Part shown: in pieces, positions 16,270-24,756 of the stretch
How the letters are laid out: every line of letters begins with the position of its first letter
How positions within the stretch are numbered: position 1 is the stretch's first letter
Assembly: GCA_040882255.1 (NCBI GenBank)
Contig: JBBEBP010000016.1
Coordinates: 496,001-560,000 of the forward strand
Reading direction: 5' to 3'
Origin: PWQG01 sp040882255
Lineage (GTDB): Bacteria; Pseudomonadota; Gammaproteobacteria; Pseudomonadales; Pseudohongiellaceae
Length of the DNA: 64,000 nt
Made by a program: the position numbers and the translations under genes
The notes under the pieces: generated by a model
The model's input: only the letters and a program-made list of their open reading frames with translations
Database searches by the model: none
What the model was told of the DNA's origin: nothing

Positions 16270-17601
16270 TCAGCCGGAGACTTCCTTCCAGCGCAGGCTC
16301 ATCACCGCACCGAGCAGACCCGTTGCTCCCAGCAGGGTGATGGTCAACTGCACAGACACCAGAGAGGCCAACGCGCCCAGCAGACCGGTCAGCAACAGCA
16401 GCATACCGATCACGGAGTTGCTGACCGCCACGTAATCCGTCCGCCGGTTGCCTCCCGCCATGTCAACCAGGTAGGTCTTGCGGCCCAGCCGGACACCGGA
16501 ATGCGCCACCCCCAGCAGGAAGAACGCCAGCGGATAGAACCACTGCGAGGCGCCGGCCGGTGCGCCGGAAACAGACCACAGCACCACCCCCAGCGACAGC
16601 AGTCCCGACAGGCCACAGGCTGCGGCGAACACCTGCCGGCTGGAGCGATCCGCCCAACGTCCCCAGACCGGCGAGCTGACCAGACCGGCCAACCCTTCCG
16701 CCGCGATGAACATGCCCAACAGGGCGGCCGTCCCGTCAAGATCATCGCGGGCCAGCGCCACGTAGAACGGTGCCACCAGGCCGGACCCCATGGCCAGCGC
16801 CCGGCCGATCACGAAAAGCCGGAAAGGACGGTCCTCCCGCAGCAGCGCCAGCCGGGCCAGTGCTTCCGTGAACCCGTTGGCGCCGCCCTCGGTGGCTCCC
16901 GGAAACTCTACAATCCGCGAGTAGGACAACACCGCCAGAAACCACAAGCTGCCAGCGCCCGCTATCAGCGCTGCATAGACCACCGTGGGCTGCTCTCCCT
17001 GCAAGCTCCCCAACCACAGTCCGGCCATCATGGCGGCGCCACCCGATACCGCACTGATCCAGCCGCTCAGGCGGCCGCGCCGCGTTTTGGGAATGGTCTT
17101 GCCCAGCACATCCTTGTACGCCACCGAACAGGCACCGCGGGCCAGACTGAACAGAACCAGCAAGGCAATGATCATCAACGCGGCCGCCAGCCCCTCCAGC
17201 ACCAGCGCCGACCAGCCCATGGCCATCAGGGCCAGCCCCTGCAACACGCCGCCGCCGACCCATACCCACTTGCGCACTGCCTGCCGGCGCACCAGCGCCC
17301 CGATCAGCATCTGAGGCAACATGGAACCGGACTCACGGATCGGCACCAGCAGGCTGATGGCCCACGCCGGACCACCGACCTGCATCAGCAACCAGGGCAG
17401 CGTGGTTTTGGCACTGGCCAGGCGATCGGCGATATTGCTCAGCGCGTTGGCCACCAGGGTGAAAAGAAAGTTACCTGGCGTTTCCTGGCAGGCCTCGTCA
17501 CTGATTCCCTTGCACACTCGGCCCTCATCGTCCTCGGCCAGACGTTCGTACAGGGATTCCATCCACCCGGGATGCCGCAACTTCTCACTGTGTTCTGTCA
17601 T
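16270..17601 (-). CDS. Major facilitator superfamily transporter
   Basis: 443 residues from the ATG at 17601 (an in-frame ATG at 17643 would add 14 residues). After a soluble N-terminal segment of about 45 residues (MTEHSEKLRHPGWMESLYERLAEDDE) there are 12 hydrophobic helices. Features of the MFS include the cytoplasmic loop GRLSGWISAVSGGAAMM and the second-half opening FIAAEGLAGLVSSPVWGRWADRS. The soluble leader and single Cys-containing stretch (VCKGISDEACQ) are unusual for an MFS exporter. Substrate unknown; it converges on the P450 operon and diverges from the beta-helix lipoprotein gene. Confidence 0.8.
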   Translation of the reverse strand: MTEHSEKLRHPGWMESLYERLAEDDEGRVCKGISDEACQETPGNFLFTLVANALSNIADRLASAKTTLPWLLMQVGGPAWAISLLVPIRESGSMLPQMLIGALVRRQAVRKWVWVGGGVLQGLALMAMGWSALVLEGLAAALMIIALLVLFSLARGACSVAYKDVLGKTIPKTRRGRLSGWISAVSGGAAMMAGLWLGSLQGEQPTVVYAALIAGAGSLWFLAVLSYSRIVEFPGATEGGANGFTEALARLALLREDRPFRLFVIGRALAMGSGLVAPFYVALARDDLDGTAALLGMFIAAEGLAGLVSSPVWGRWADRSSRQVFAAACGLSGLLSLGVVLWSVSGAPAGASQWFYPLAFFLLGVAHSGVRLGRKTYLVDMAGGNRRTDYVAVSNSVIGMLLLLTGLLGALASLVSVQLTITLLGATGLLGAVMSLRWKEVSG

Positions 17602-17683
17602 GACCAGAAGAATAGCAGTCCCACGGGAGACAGGCCACTTCACGATGCTTCACAGCCCGCGCGTATTGCACTATGCTCACAGA

Positions 17684-17712
17684 CGGGAGTCCCATGGCTT
17701 CAAAGACTCCCG
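17684..17712. repeat. Inverted repeat in MFS/beta-helix intergenic region
   Basis: CGGGAGTC (17684-17691) and GACTCCCG (17705-17712) are perfect 8-bp arms separated by 13 nt. The repeat lies between the divergent starts at 17601 and 17773. It could be a regulator binding site with a two-turn spacing or an mRNA hairpin in the leader of one of the two genes. No T-run follows. Confidence 0.4.
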
Positions 17713-17772
17713 GGTCCGGCTGTCCCAGCGGTCATGACGGCCCTACAATTCCGAGGATGAGGTGCCATAACA

Positions 17773-19026
17773 ATGAACACAAAAGAACGCTCTCCCTCCC
17801 CCCGCCATCAGTCGTGGCGGGTCTCCACCTGGCTGTCGCTGGCTCTGCTGATCGGCGCCGGCCTGGCTTCCTGCGGCCCCGGGAACCGTGTGGTAACGGT
17901 CGAGGACGTCAGCAATAACCTGCAACTGGCCCTGCTCGACGCCCGGCCGGGCGACATTATCGAACTGCCCGCCGGCACCTTCGCCTTCGACCGGGGACTG
18001 ACCCTGACCGTCGACGACATCACCCTGCGCGGCGCGGGCATGGACGAGACCATCCTGGATTTCTCCGGTCAGGTCAGCGGCGCAGAGGGCCTGCTGGTCA
18101 CCGCCAGCGACTTCACCATCGAGGACATCGGCATCGAGGACACGCGCGGAGACGCCCTCAAGGTCCGTGACGGCGAACGCATCATCATCCGCCGGGTGCG
18201 CACGGAGTGGACCAACGGACCGGACACCGACAACGGGGCCTACGGGATCTATCCGGTGCAGACCCGTCACACGCTGATCGAGGATTCCGTAGCCATTGGC
18301 GCATCCGACGCCGGCATCTACGTCGGCCAGTCCGAGAACGTCATCGTGCGGGGCAACCGGGCCAGCCTGAACGTGGCCGGCATCGAAATCGAGAACACCG
18401 TGGGCGCCGATGTCCTGGACAACGTCGCCACGGACAATACCGGCGGCATTCTGGTCTTCAACATGCCCAACCTGCCCATGGAGGGCCACAGCACCCGGGT
18501 ATTCGGGAACCAGGTGATCGGCAACAACACCATGAATTTCGCACCGCCAGGCACCGCAGTCTCCAGCGTCCCGCCCGGTTCGGGCATCATCATCAATTCC
18601 AATGATGGCGTGGAAATCTTCGACAACGATATTGCGGGCAACAACACGGGCAATATCCTGGTCTCCAGTTACTTCAGCGTCGGCTACTCCCCGCGTGAAG
18701 CCACCGAGGTGTTCGATCCCTACCCGGAAGGGATATTCATTCACGACAATCGCTTCGGTCCGGCGGGACAGCTACCCGGCCGTCCGGAACTGGAGGCACT
18801 CAAGACCGCCCTGTTCGGCGCTAACGGGCGACTGCCCGACATCCTGTGGGACGGTATCGTCAACCCGGAGCGTACCGCAGCGCAGCCCCCGGTTTGTGTT
18901 CGCGAGGAACAGGCGCAAGTGCTGAACATGGATGCCGGCAATGACGGCGCCAACGCCAGGGTGGCCGTGGAAGAACACGCCTGTCAGTTCGATGCCCTGC
19001 CGATCATCGAACTGCCCCACGTCTGA
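17773..19026 (+). CDS. Parallel beta-helix lipoprotein
   Basis: 417 residues. A signal peptide ends in a lipobox (GAGLASCGPG, Cys near residue 36), so the protein should be lipid-anchored. The body repeats the right-handed beta-helix pattern: ITLRGAGMDETILDFSG, FTIEDIGIEDTRGDALKV, HTLIEDSVAIGASDAGIYVGQ, VIVRGNRASLNVAGIEIEN, GVEIFDNDIAGNNTGNILV. Such proteins often bind or cleave polysaccharide, but no catalytic Asp/Lys set is evident. It resembles the beta-helix family that I recall being co-encoded with a diheme cytochrome of the SO2930/HNE_0200 type, and exactly such a gene starts 3 nt downstream. Confidence 0.8.
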   Translation: MNTKERSPSPRHQSWRVSTWLSLALLIGAGLASCGPGNRVVTVEDVSNNLQLALLDARPGDIIELPAGTFAFDRGLTLTVDDITLRGAGMDETILDFSGQVSGAEGLLVTASDFTIEDIGIEDTRGDALKVRDGERIIIRRVRTEWTNGPDTDNGAYGIYPVQTRHTLIEDSVAIGASDAGIYVGQSENVIVRGNRASLNVAGIEIENTVGADVLDNVATDNTGGILVFNMPNLPMEGHSTRVFGNQVIGNNTMNFAPPGTAVSSVPPGSGIIINSNDGVEIFDNDIAGNNTGNILVSSYFSVGYSPREATEVFDPYPEGIFIHDNRFGPAGQLPGRPELEALKTALFGANGRLPDILWDGIVNPERTAAQPPVCVREEQAQVLNMDAGNDGANARVAVEEHACQFDALPIIELPHV

Positions 19027-19028
19027 CC

Positions 19029-20150
19029 ATGAGCCGACGGCTTACAGGGCTGATCCTGGTCACGGCGCTGACGGCCTGCGGTCCGAATGAACCGGATGAC
19101 TATCCGGAACAGCTCTCCGAATGGGAGTTGATGGAAATCAGTGACGGCCCGGACGGTAGCAGGCAACTGGTACTGGCCGGAGACGTCGTACCCTATGAAC
19201 TGGCCACCCCGTTGTTCAGCGACTACGCACAGAAACTGCGTACCATCCGTTTTCCGGAGGACGCTCCCGCACGATACCGCGAAGATGAACCACTGGCGTT
19301 CCCGCCCGGCACAGTAATCAGCAAGACGTTCTACTACCCGCGCCACGCCGACGGCTCGCTACAGCTGACAGCCAGCACGGCTGCAGGCGTCGGGGACCAC
19401 TCACTGGACCTGTCCGATACAGCGTTGATCGAGACGCGTCTGCTGGTGCGGGAAAGCGATGGATGGACCGCATTGCCGTATGTCTGGAACGCGGAACAGA
19501 ATGAAGCCACACTCCGGATACAGGGCGATATCCGCCCCCTTGCCGGTATGGACGAGACAGGACAGACCCACGCGTTCCACTATCTGGTACCCAATCGCAA
19601 TGAGTGCGGCAGTTGTCACATCACCGATGAGCGATCCGGGAAACTGCGCCTCATCGGCCCTACCGCCCGCCAGCTGAATGCAGTCTTTGAGCATCGGAAC
19701 GGCGCCTCAACACAGTTGCAGCACTGGGCGGAACAGGGCTGGCTGACCGGTCTGCCGGACGATCCCGACAGCATTCCATCCGTGCCAGTCTGGGGCCCAT
19801 CGGCTACCGACCGGACGGAGGAACGGGCCAGGGCCTGGCTGGACATCAACTGCGGGCACTGTCACCGACCCGATGGCCCCGCCGACAACTCCGGCCTGTT
19901 CCTGCATGCAGCGGAGACTTCCATGGCACGACTGGGGCGCTGCAAACCTCCGGTGGCCGCTGGCCGGGGCACAGGTGGCAACCGTTTCTCCCTGCAGCCG
20001 GGTGCGCCGGAGCAATCCATCCTCTACCACCGCATCGCCAGCACGGAGCCGGATGTCATGATGCCCGAGCTGGGACGCAGTCTGGTTCAGCAGGAAGCGC
20101 TGACGCTGATCAGCCGCTGGATTGCAGAACTGCCCGGAGCCTGTCCATGA
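19029..20150 (+). CDS. Diheme c-type cytochrome lipoprotein (SO2930/HNE_0200-like)
   Basis: 373 residues with a signal peptide ending in a lipobox (LVTALTACGPN). Two heme-attachment motifs are present: CGSCH in RNECGSCHITDERSGKL near residue 195 and CGHCH in INCGHCHRPDGPADNSG near residue 278. The arrangement, with PYELATPLFSDYAQKLRTI near the start and a C-terminal DVMMPELGRSLV, fits the conserved family found beside beta-helix lipoproteins in marine proteobacteria. Probably a periplasm-facing or surface electron-transfer protein that works with its partner; the actual substrate is unknown. Confidence 0.85.
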   Translation: MSRRLTGLILVTALTACGPNEPDDYPEQLSEWELMEISDGPDGSRQLVLAGDVVPYELATPLFSDYAQKLRTIRFPEDAPARYREDEPLAFPPGTVISKTFYYPRHADGSLQLTASTAAGVGDHSLDLSDTALIETRLLVRESDGWTALPYVWNAEQNEATLRIQGDIRPLAGMDETGQTHAFHYLVPNRNECGSCHITDERSGKLRLIGPTARQLNAVFEHRNGASTQLQHWAEQGWLTGLPDDPDSIPSVPVWGPSATDRTEERARAWLDINCGHCHRPDGPADNSGLFLHAAETSMARLGRCKPPVAAGRGTGGNRFSLQPGAPEQSILYHRIASTEPDVMMPELGRSLVQQEALTLISRWIAELPGACP

Positions 20151-20159
20151 GACTCCCGG

Positions 20160-22565
20160 TCAGTCCGTGTCGGCCGTAGTCGTATCGGCGACAGCATCCG
20201 GCGCCTTTTGCTCTGCACCTACTGCTGCGGTGGCTTTCCCGGCAGTCTTCCTTGCCGATGTGGATTTGCCGGCCGCAGTCTTCTTCGCAGCGGATTTGCG
20301 GGCGCTCGGTTTCCTGGTGGCGCTGCCAGAGCTCGTTCCTGCTTTCTTCCCGGCCAGCTCATCCCTGAAATAGTCCTCCGGCTTGAAGACATCGACTTCG
20401 ATGGCCTGCATGGCCGCTTCCCGGGCCTGGGCCAGCAAATCGGCCTCCCCTTCCGTGATGATGCCTGCCCGACACGCCTGGGCCGCCACCTCGTGGGGTT
20501 GCCCACGCTGCAACTTGCGCTGTTTCTGCGCACTGACAATACGCTGCACCGGCTCCAGCGTCTCGGAATACAGCCGGAATGCCTTCATCAGCCGTCCCAT
20601 GCCGGGCCGATCCTCCGGCGCGGGGGCAATGTCCGAAGTCAGCCGGTGGAACTGCTCCCCCATACGCTGAATGGCAGCAGCGGTTTTCGGGACCAGACGA
20701 TCAGACGGCCCGCGTGACAGGGGATTGGCCCGCAGGAACAGCGAGGCAGGCCCGCGCAGCCACCAGCCCACCAGCGGCGCATCAAAGTTGGCATGAATCC
20801 CCTCGAAGGCCTGCTGGATCTGCTGCAGGGCATATTCGCAGGCGAACTGCACCACGGGCAGATCCTCTGGTTGCCGGCCCTCTGCCTCGAAACGTCGCAA
20901 AGTGCTGATGGCCAGCACCTGCCAGGTCAGTGCATCGGCGAATCGTCCACTCAGATTGCCGCGCGCCTTGAGCTTGCCGCCAATGAAATACATGGCCAGG
21001 TCCGACAACAGTGCGAAGCGTGTCGCCGCCCAGCCCAGACGCCGGTAGTACGTGGCAGTGGCATCGGAAACAGGGCTGCCAGCACTGAACCCGCGCGTCA
21101 GCGATCGCAGCTTCAGGCGACCCCAGTTGCTGGTGGTGTGCCACAGCCAACGGACCAGATTCTCGCGGAAGGCGGCTACATCATTGTCCTCCACGGCCTG
21201 CACCAGGTTCAGCGCGTAGGGGTGGCAACGTGTTGCCCCCTGTCCGAAGATCATCAGGGTGCGGGTCATGATATTGGCCCCTTCCACCGTAATGCTCACG
21301 GGAGCACTGCTGTACCCTCCGCCCAGGATGTTGTTCGGCCCCTGCATGACACCCGCGCCCGAGAACACATCCATACCGTCCACGATGGCTTTCTGTGCAT
21401 ACTCGGTGCTGCTGGACTTGAGCAATGCGGACACCACCGGCGGCTGCTCTCCGGCGTCGATAGCGGAGCAGGAATAGACGCGCGCACCCTCGAACAGATA
21501 CGTGAACGCGGCGATACGGGCCACCTTTTCCTGCACCCCTTCCATCCGGCCGATGGGTATGTCGAACTGTTGACGGATCATGGAATAGGCGCCGGTGGCT
21601 GCAGCCACGCCCTTCATGCCGCCGATGGCGCCGGCCGGTAGCGAAATGGCGCGGCCTCCGGCCAGCTGCTCCATCAGCATGCGCCACCCCTGACCCGCAT
21701 ATTCCGGCCCACCGATGATCTGCTCCGCCGGCACCTCGACCTCCTTGCCGGTGATGGGGCCGTTATAGAAGCCCAGGCCGATCGGGTCATGATGATCGCC
21801 CGTCTTCAGGCCTCTGGTTCCCTTGTGCAACATGGCCACGGTGATACCGGGGTATTCCCCCTTGCCCAGCAGGTTCTCCGGATCATGGATCTGGAAGGCC
21901 AGCGAGATGAGATTGGCGGCGGGAGCCAGGGTGATATAGCGCTTGGTGAAGTTCAGTCGGATCTGCGCCTTGCCGTCAGCGCCTTTGAATACAACTCCTT
22001 CCGCCTTGATGGAGGCGGCATCAGAGCCGGCCGTGAGCTCGGTCAGGCCAAAGCATGGCACATACTCGCCGCTGGCCAGCTTCGGCAGGTAGGCCTGCCG
22101 CTGTTCCTCGGTGCCATAGTGCAGCAACAGCTCGGCCGCGCCCAGGGAATTGGGAATCACCACAAAGGTGCCCATGGGCGGGCAGTAGGCATTGACCTTG
22201 GCCATGATGGTGGAAATGGCCAGCGTCGAGAAGCCCTTGCCCCCATACTTCTTCGGGATCAGAAGCCCCATGAATCCCTGGTCCTTGATGTACTTCAATA
22301 CATCATCCGGTACCCGCCGGGTACGGACGACTTCGTAGGCGTCGGTCATCAGGCAGAGCTGCTCGGCCGGCCCCTCCAGAAAGGCGCGCTCTTCCTCGCT
22401 CAATGCATCGTAAGGCTGCTCCAGCATGCTCCGGAAATCCGGATTGCCGGAGAATATCTGCCCGTCGATCCATACGGTGCCTGCTTCAAGTGCCTGCCGT
22501 TCGGTATCCGAGATGCGCGGCAGCATCTTCTGGTCCCGCATGACTTTCATGATGAGCGAAAACAT
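20160..22565 (-). CDS. fadE: Acyl-CoA dehydrogenase (FadE family) with basic C-terminal tail
   Basis: 801 residues from the ATG at 22565, which has GGAGGAAG 6 nt upstream. It has the long FadE architecture: an N-terminal extension, then the acyl-CoA dehydrogenase core with CFGLTELTAGSDAASIKAEG (the flavin/substrate loop), the middle beta domain, and the helical domain with MFGQGATRCHPYAL-like and FADALTWQV segments. It catalyses FAD-linked oxidation of acyl-CoA to trans-2-enoyl-CoA, the first step of beta-oxidation. The last ~60 residues (from KKAGTSSGSATRKPS) are a Lys/Ala/Ser/Thr-rich tail resembling histone H1 or AlgP tails, ending in an acidic cap. That tail is not part of the usual enzyme. 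Divergent from fadB. Confidence 0.9.
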   Translation of the reverse strand: MFSLIMKVMRDQKMLPRISDTERQALEAGTVWIDGQIFSGNPDFRSMLEQPYDALSEEERAFLEGPAEQLCLMTDAYEVVRTRRVPDDVLKYIKDQGFMGLLIPKKYGGKGFSTLAISTIMAKVNAYCPPMGTFVVIPNSLGAAELLLHYGTEEQRQAYLPKLASGEYVPCFGLTELTAGSDAASIKAEGVVFKGADGKAQIRLNFTKRYITLAPAANLISLAFQIHDPENLLGKGEYPGITVAMLHKGTRGLKTGDHHDPIGLGFYNGPITGKEVEVPAEQIIGGPEYAGQGWRMLMEQLAGGRAISLPAGAIGGMKGVAAATGAYSMIRQQFDIPIGRMEGVQEKVARIAAFTYLFEGARVYSCSAIDAGEQPPVVSALLKSSSTEYAQKAIVDGMDVFSGAGVMQGPNNILGGGYSSAPVSITVEGANIMTRTLMIFGQGATRCHPYALNLVQAVEDNDVAAFRENLVRWLWHTTSNWGRLKLRSLTRGFSAGSPVSDATATYYRRLGWAATRFALLSDLAMYFIGGKLKARGNLSGRFADALTWQVLAISTLRRFEAEGRQPEDLPVVQFACEYALQQIQQAFEGIHANFDAPLVGWWLRGPASLFLRANPLSRGPSDRLVPKTAAAIQRMGEQFHRLTSDIAPAPEDRPGMGRLMKAFRLYSETLEPVQRIVSAQKQRKLQRGQPHEVAAQACRAGIITEGEADLLAQAREAAMQAIEVDVFKPEDYFRDELAGKKAGTSSGSATRKPSARKSAAKKTAAGKSTSARKTAGKATAAVGAEQKAPDAVADTTTADTD

Positions 22566-22582
22566 GACTTCCTCCGCCAATT

Positions 22583-22596
22583 TGAATTGCGATTCA
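22583..22596. promoter_or_regulatory. Palindrome in fadE leader (candidate operator)
   Basis: TGAAT-TGCG-ATTCA forms perfect 5-bp arms around a 4-nt centre, immediately upstream of the fadE Shine-Dalgarno. It is a plausible site for a repressor that senses acyl-CoA, but it does not match a motif I can name with certainty. Confidence 0.35.
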
Positions 22597-22663
22597 GCAT
22601 CTTATCATCATTGCCGTCGATGAATAAGTAGACTCCTGGTATAGCATACGGGACCCGTGCAAT

Positions 22664-22691
22664 GTGGATCAGTCCACGTTAAAGTTAGAAT
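22664..22691 (+). promoter_or_regulatory. fadB promoter region with palindromic candidate operator
   Basis: A -10-like TAGAAT lies at 22686-22691, and directly upstream GTGGA-TCAG-TCCAC (22664-22677) is a palindrome with 5-bp arms covering the -35 zone. Transcription would start near 22698, after the ATG at 22696 and before the one at 22717, which supports the downstream start for fadB. The -35 is poor, suggesting regulation by a bound protein. Confidence 0.4.
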
Positions 22692-22716
22692 ATAAATGGA
22701 TCATGGAGCAGAAGCT

Positions 22717-24756
22717 ATGGCGCGCGCCGCAATCCCCGATTGCCGTCACTGGCGGGTCACCCGCGACAATGACAACATACTCTGGCTGTATCTGGATCGT
22801 CAGGGGGAATCCGTCAATGCCCTGGGCCGTGAAGTCCTGGAGGAGCTGGAGTCCCTGATCGCGTTGGCCGAGCAGGACATCCCGCGAGGACTGGCCATAC
22901 TGTCCGGAAAACCGGGCGGTTTCATTTACGGGGCCGACGTCCGCGAGTTCGAGGATTTTGATGACGCAGAGGCCGTCAAGACGGAGATCGGCCGCGTTCA
23001 CGACATGTTCAATCGCCTGGAAGCCCTGTCCTGCCCGACCGTGGCGGCCATCCGTGGTTATTGCCTGGGCGGCGGCCTGGAGCTGGCACTGGCCTGTGAC
23101 TACCGCATTGCCCAGGACACACCGGACACAAAACTGGGCTTTCCGGAGACCCAGCTGGGCATCTATCCCGGTTTTGGCGGATCGGCCCGCTCCATTGAAC
23201 AGGCCGGTGGCCTCAAGGCCATGGAGCTGATGCTCACCGCACGCAATATCAGCGCCCGGGCGGCGCGCGGCATCGGCCTGGTGGATGAGGTCATCAATCG
23301 CCACCAGGAACTCAACTGGGCCGCGCGCCGCGCCATCCTGAAAGGCAAGCGCAGCCGCCGGCCGGGTCTGGCGGCACGCCTCACAAACCACTGGCCGGCA
23401 CGGCCCTTCCTGGCCGCACAGATGCGCAAAAAGACCGCCTCGAAGGCCCGTCCCGAGCACTATCCAGCACCTTTCCGGCTGATTGACAACTGGGCCCGGA
23501 TCGGCGCAGACAAACGCCGCATGCTGGCTGTGGAAATCGAGTCGGTCAGTGAGTTGATGGTGACTCCGACAGCGACCGGCCTGCGCCGGGTATTCAGACT
23601 GATGGAGCGGCTCAAGGCCGAAGGGCGGAAGAGCGACTTCCGCGCCCGGCGGGTCCACGTGGTGGGCGCCGGAGTCATGGGCGGCGACATCGCGGCCTGG
23701 TGCGTCCTGAAGGGTATGGAGGTAAGTCTGCAGGATCAGAGCCCGGAGCAGATCGGGCGGGCACTGAAAAGCGCCGAGAAACTGTTCCGGCACAAACTGC
23801 GTGACCCGCAGCGCGTAAAGAGTGCCATGGCACGCCTGCAACCGGACACGGAAGGAGAGCGAGTGGCGTTTGCCGACGTGGTCATCGAGGCCATCTTCGA
23901 GAACGCCGAAGCCAAACAGAAATTGTTCCGCCACATCGAACCAAAACTGCAACGCCACGCGGTACTGGCTACCAACACCTCCGCTATTCCACTGGAGACG
24001 CTGGCCGAGGTGCTGGACAAGCCCACGCGGCTGGTAGGTCTGCATTTCTTCAATCCGGTAGCGAAAATGCCCCTGGTCGAAGTGGTCGGCGGTGAAGAGA
24101 CCAGCCGGACCGCGCAGCGCAAGGCCGCCGCGTTCTGCAGCCAGATCGATCGTTTCCCGTTGCCGGTCAGGAGCAGCCCCGGTTTCCTGGTCAACCGGGT
24201 GCTGGCGCCCTACATGATGAAAGCGCTTCAGATCCATCAGGAAGGCACGCCAGCCGAAGCCATCGACCATGCGGCAGAGCTGTTCGGCATGCCGGTGGGG
24301 CCTGTGGAACTGGCCGACACAGTCGGTCTTGACGTATGCCTGATGGTCACCGGCGTGCTGGGCGACGAGAAGGCTCAGGACAGCCCGGAAGCGCGTTTCA
24401 TCCGCTCTTACGTAGACCAGGAAAAACTCGGGAAAAAGACGGGCAGCGGCCTGTACCACTGGAAGAACGGCAAGCCGGTCAAGGAGCAGCGCCATACCGT
24501 GGGCCATGACTTCAAAATCATCGCCGAGCGCCTTGTCCACGCCTACACCGACGAATGCCGCGCGGCACTGGAAGAGGGAATCGTTCCGGACGAGGAACTG
24601 CTGGATGCCGGCATGGTATTCGGTACCGGGTTCGCCCCCTTCCGTGGCGGACCGATGCATTACCTGGCACATCAGCATGAGCAGGCCGAGGTCGAGTCAC
24701 CGGCCTTTGTCCACTCCACCGAACATGAATCACCAAGCACGGGCTCTACATCATGA
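22717..24756 (+). CDS. fadJ: Fatty-acid oxidation multifunctional protein: enoyl-CoA hydratase/3-hydroxyacyl-CoA dehydrogenase
   Basis: 679 residues from the ATG at 22717 (GGAG 8 nt before it). The N-terminal crotonase domain has both catalytic glutamates in GGGLELALACDYRIA and LGFPETQLGIYPGFGG. The C-terminal 3-hydroxyacyl-CoA dehydrogenase has the NAD fold VVGAGVMGGDIAAW near residue 316 and the catalytic histidine in LHFFNPVAKMPLVEVV. It performs hydration and the second oxidation of beta-oxidation and should form an alpha2beta2 complex with the thiolase encoded next. Closer in overall wording to FadJ than FadB, but the two are not separable by eye, so the symbol is tentative. Overlaps the thiolase gene by ATGA. 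Confidence 0.88.
   Translation: MARAAIPDCRHWRVTRDNDNILWLYLDRQGESVNALGREVLEELESLIALAEQDIPRGLAILSGKPGGFIYGADVREFEDFDDAEAVKTEIGRVHDMFNRLEALSCPTVAAIRGYCLGGGLELALACDYRIAQDTPDTKLGFPETQLGIYPGFGGSARSIEQAGGLKAMELMLTARNISARAARGIGLVDEVINRHQELNWAARRAILKGKRSRRPGLAARLTNHWPARPFLAAQMRKKTASKARPEHYPAPFRLIDNWARIGADKRRMLAVEIESVSELMVTPTATGLRRVFRLMERLKAEGRKSDFRARRVHVVGAGVMGGDIAAWCVLKGMEVSLQDQSPEQIGRALKSAEKLFRHKLRDPQRVKSAMARLQPDTEGERVAFADVVIEAIFENAEAKQKLFRHIEPKLQRHAVLATNTSAIPLETLAEVLDKPTRLVGLHFFNPVAKMPLVEVVGGEETSRTAQRKAAAFCSQIDRFPLPVRSSPGFLVNRVLAPYMMKALQIHQEGTPAEAIDHAAELFGMPVGPVELADTVGLDVCLMVTGVLGDEKAQDSPEARFIRSYVDQEKLGKKTGSGLYHWKNGKPVKEQRHTVGHDFKIIAERLVHAYTDECRAALEEGIVPDEELLDAGMVFGTGFAPFRGGPMHYLAHQHEQAEVESPAFVHSTEHESPSTGSTS

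Noticed and set aside
16261..17760. A 499-codon open frame opposite the MFS transporter
   Set aside because: Translation is rich in Gln, Pro and Arg with no fold; the opposite strand encodes a clean 12-helix transporter.
22669..24678. A 669-codon antisense frame over the fadB/fadJ-like gene
   Set aside because: The plus strand carries both complete enzyme domains with all catalytic residues; the antisense product has no motifs.
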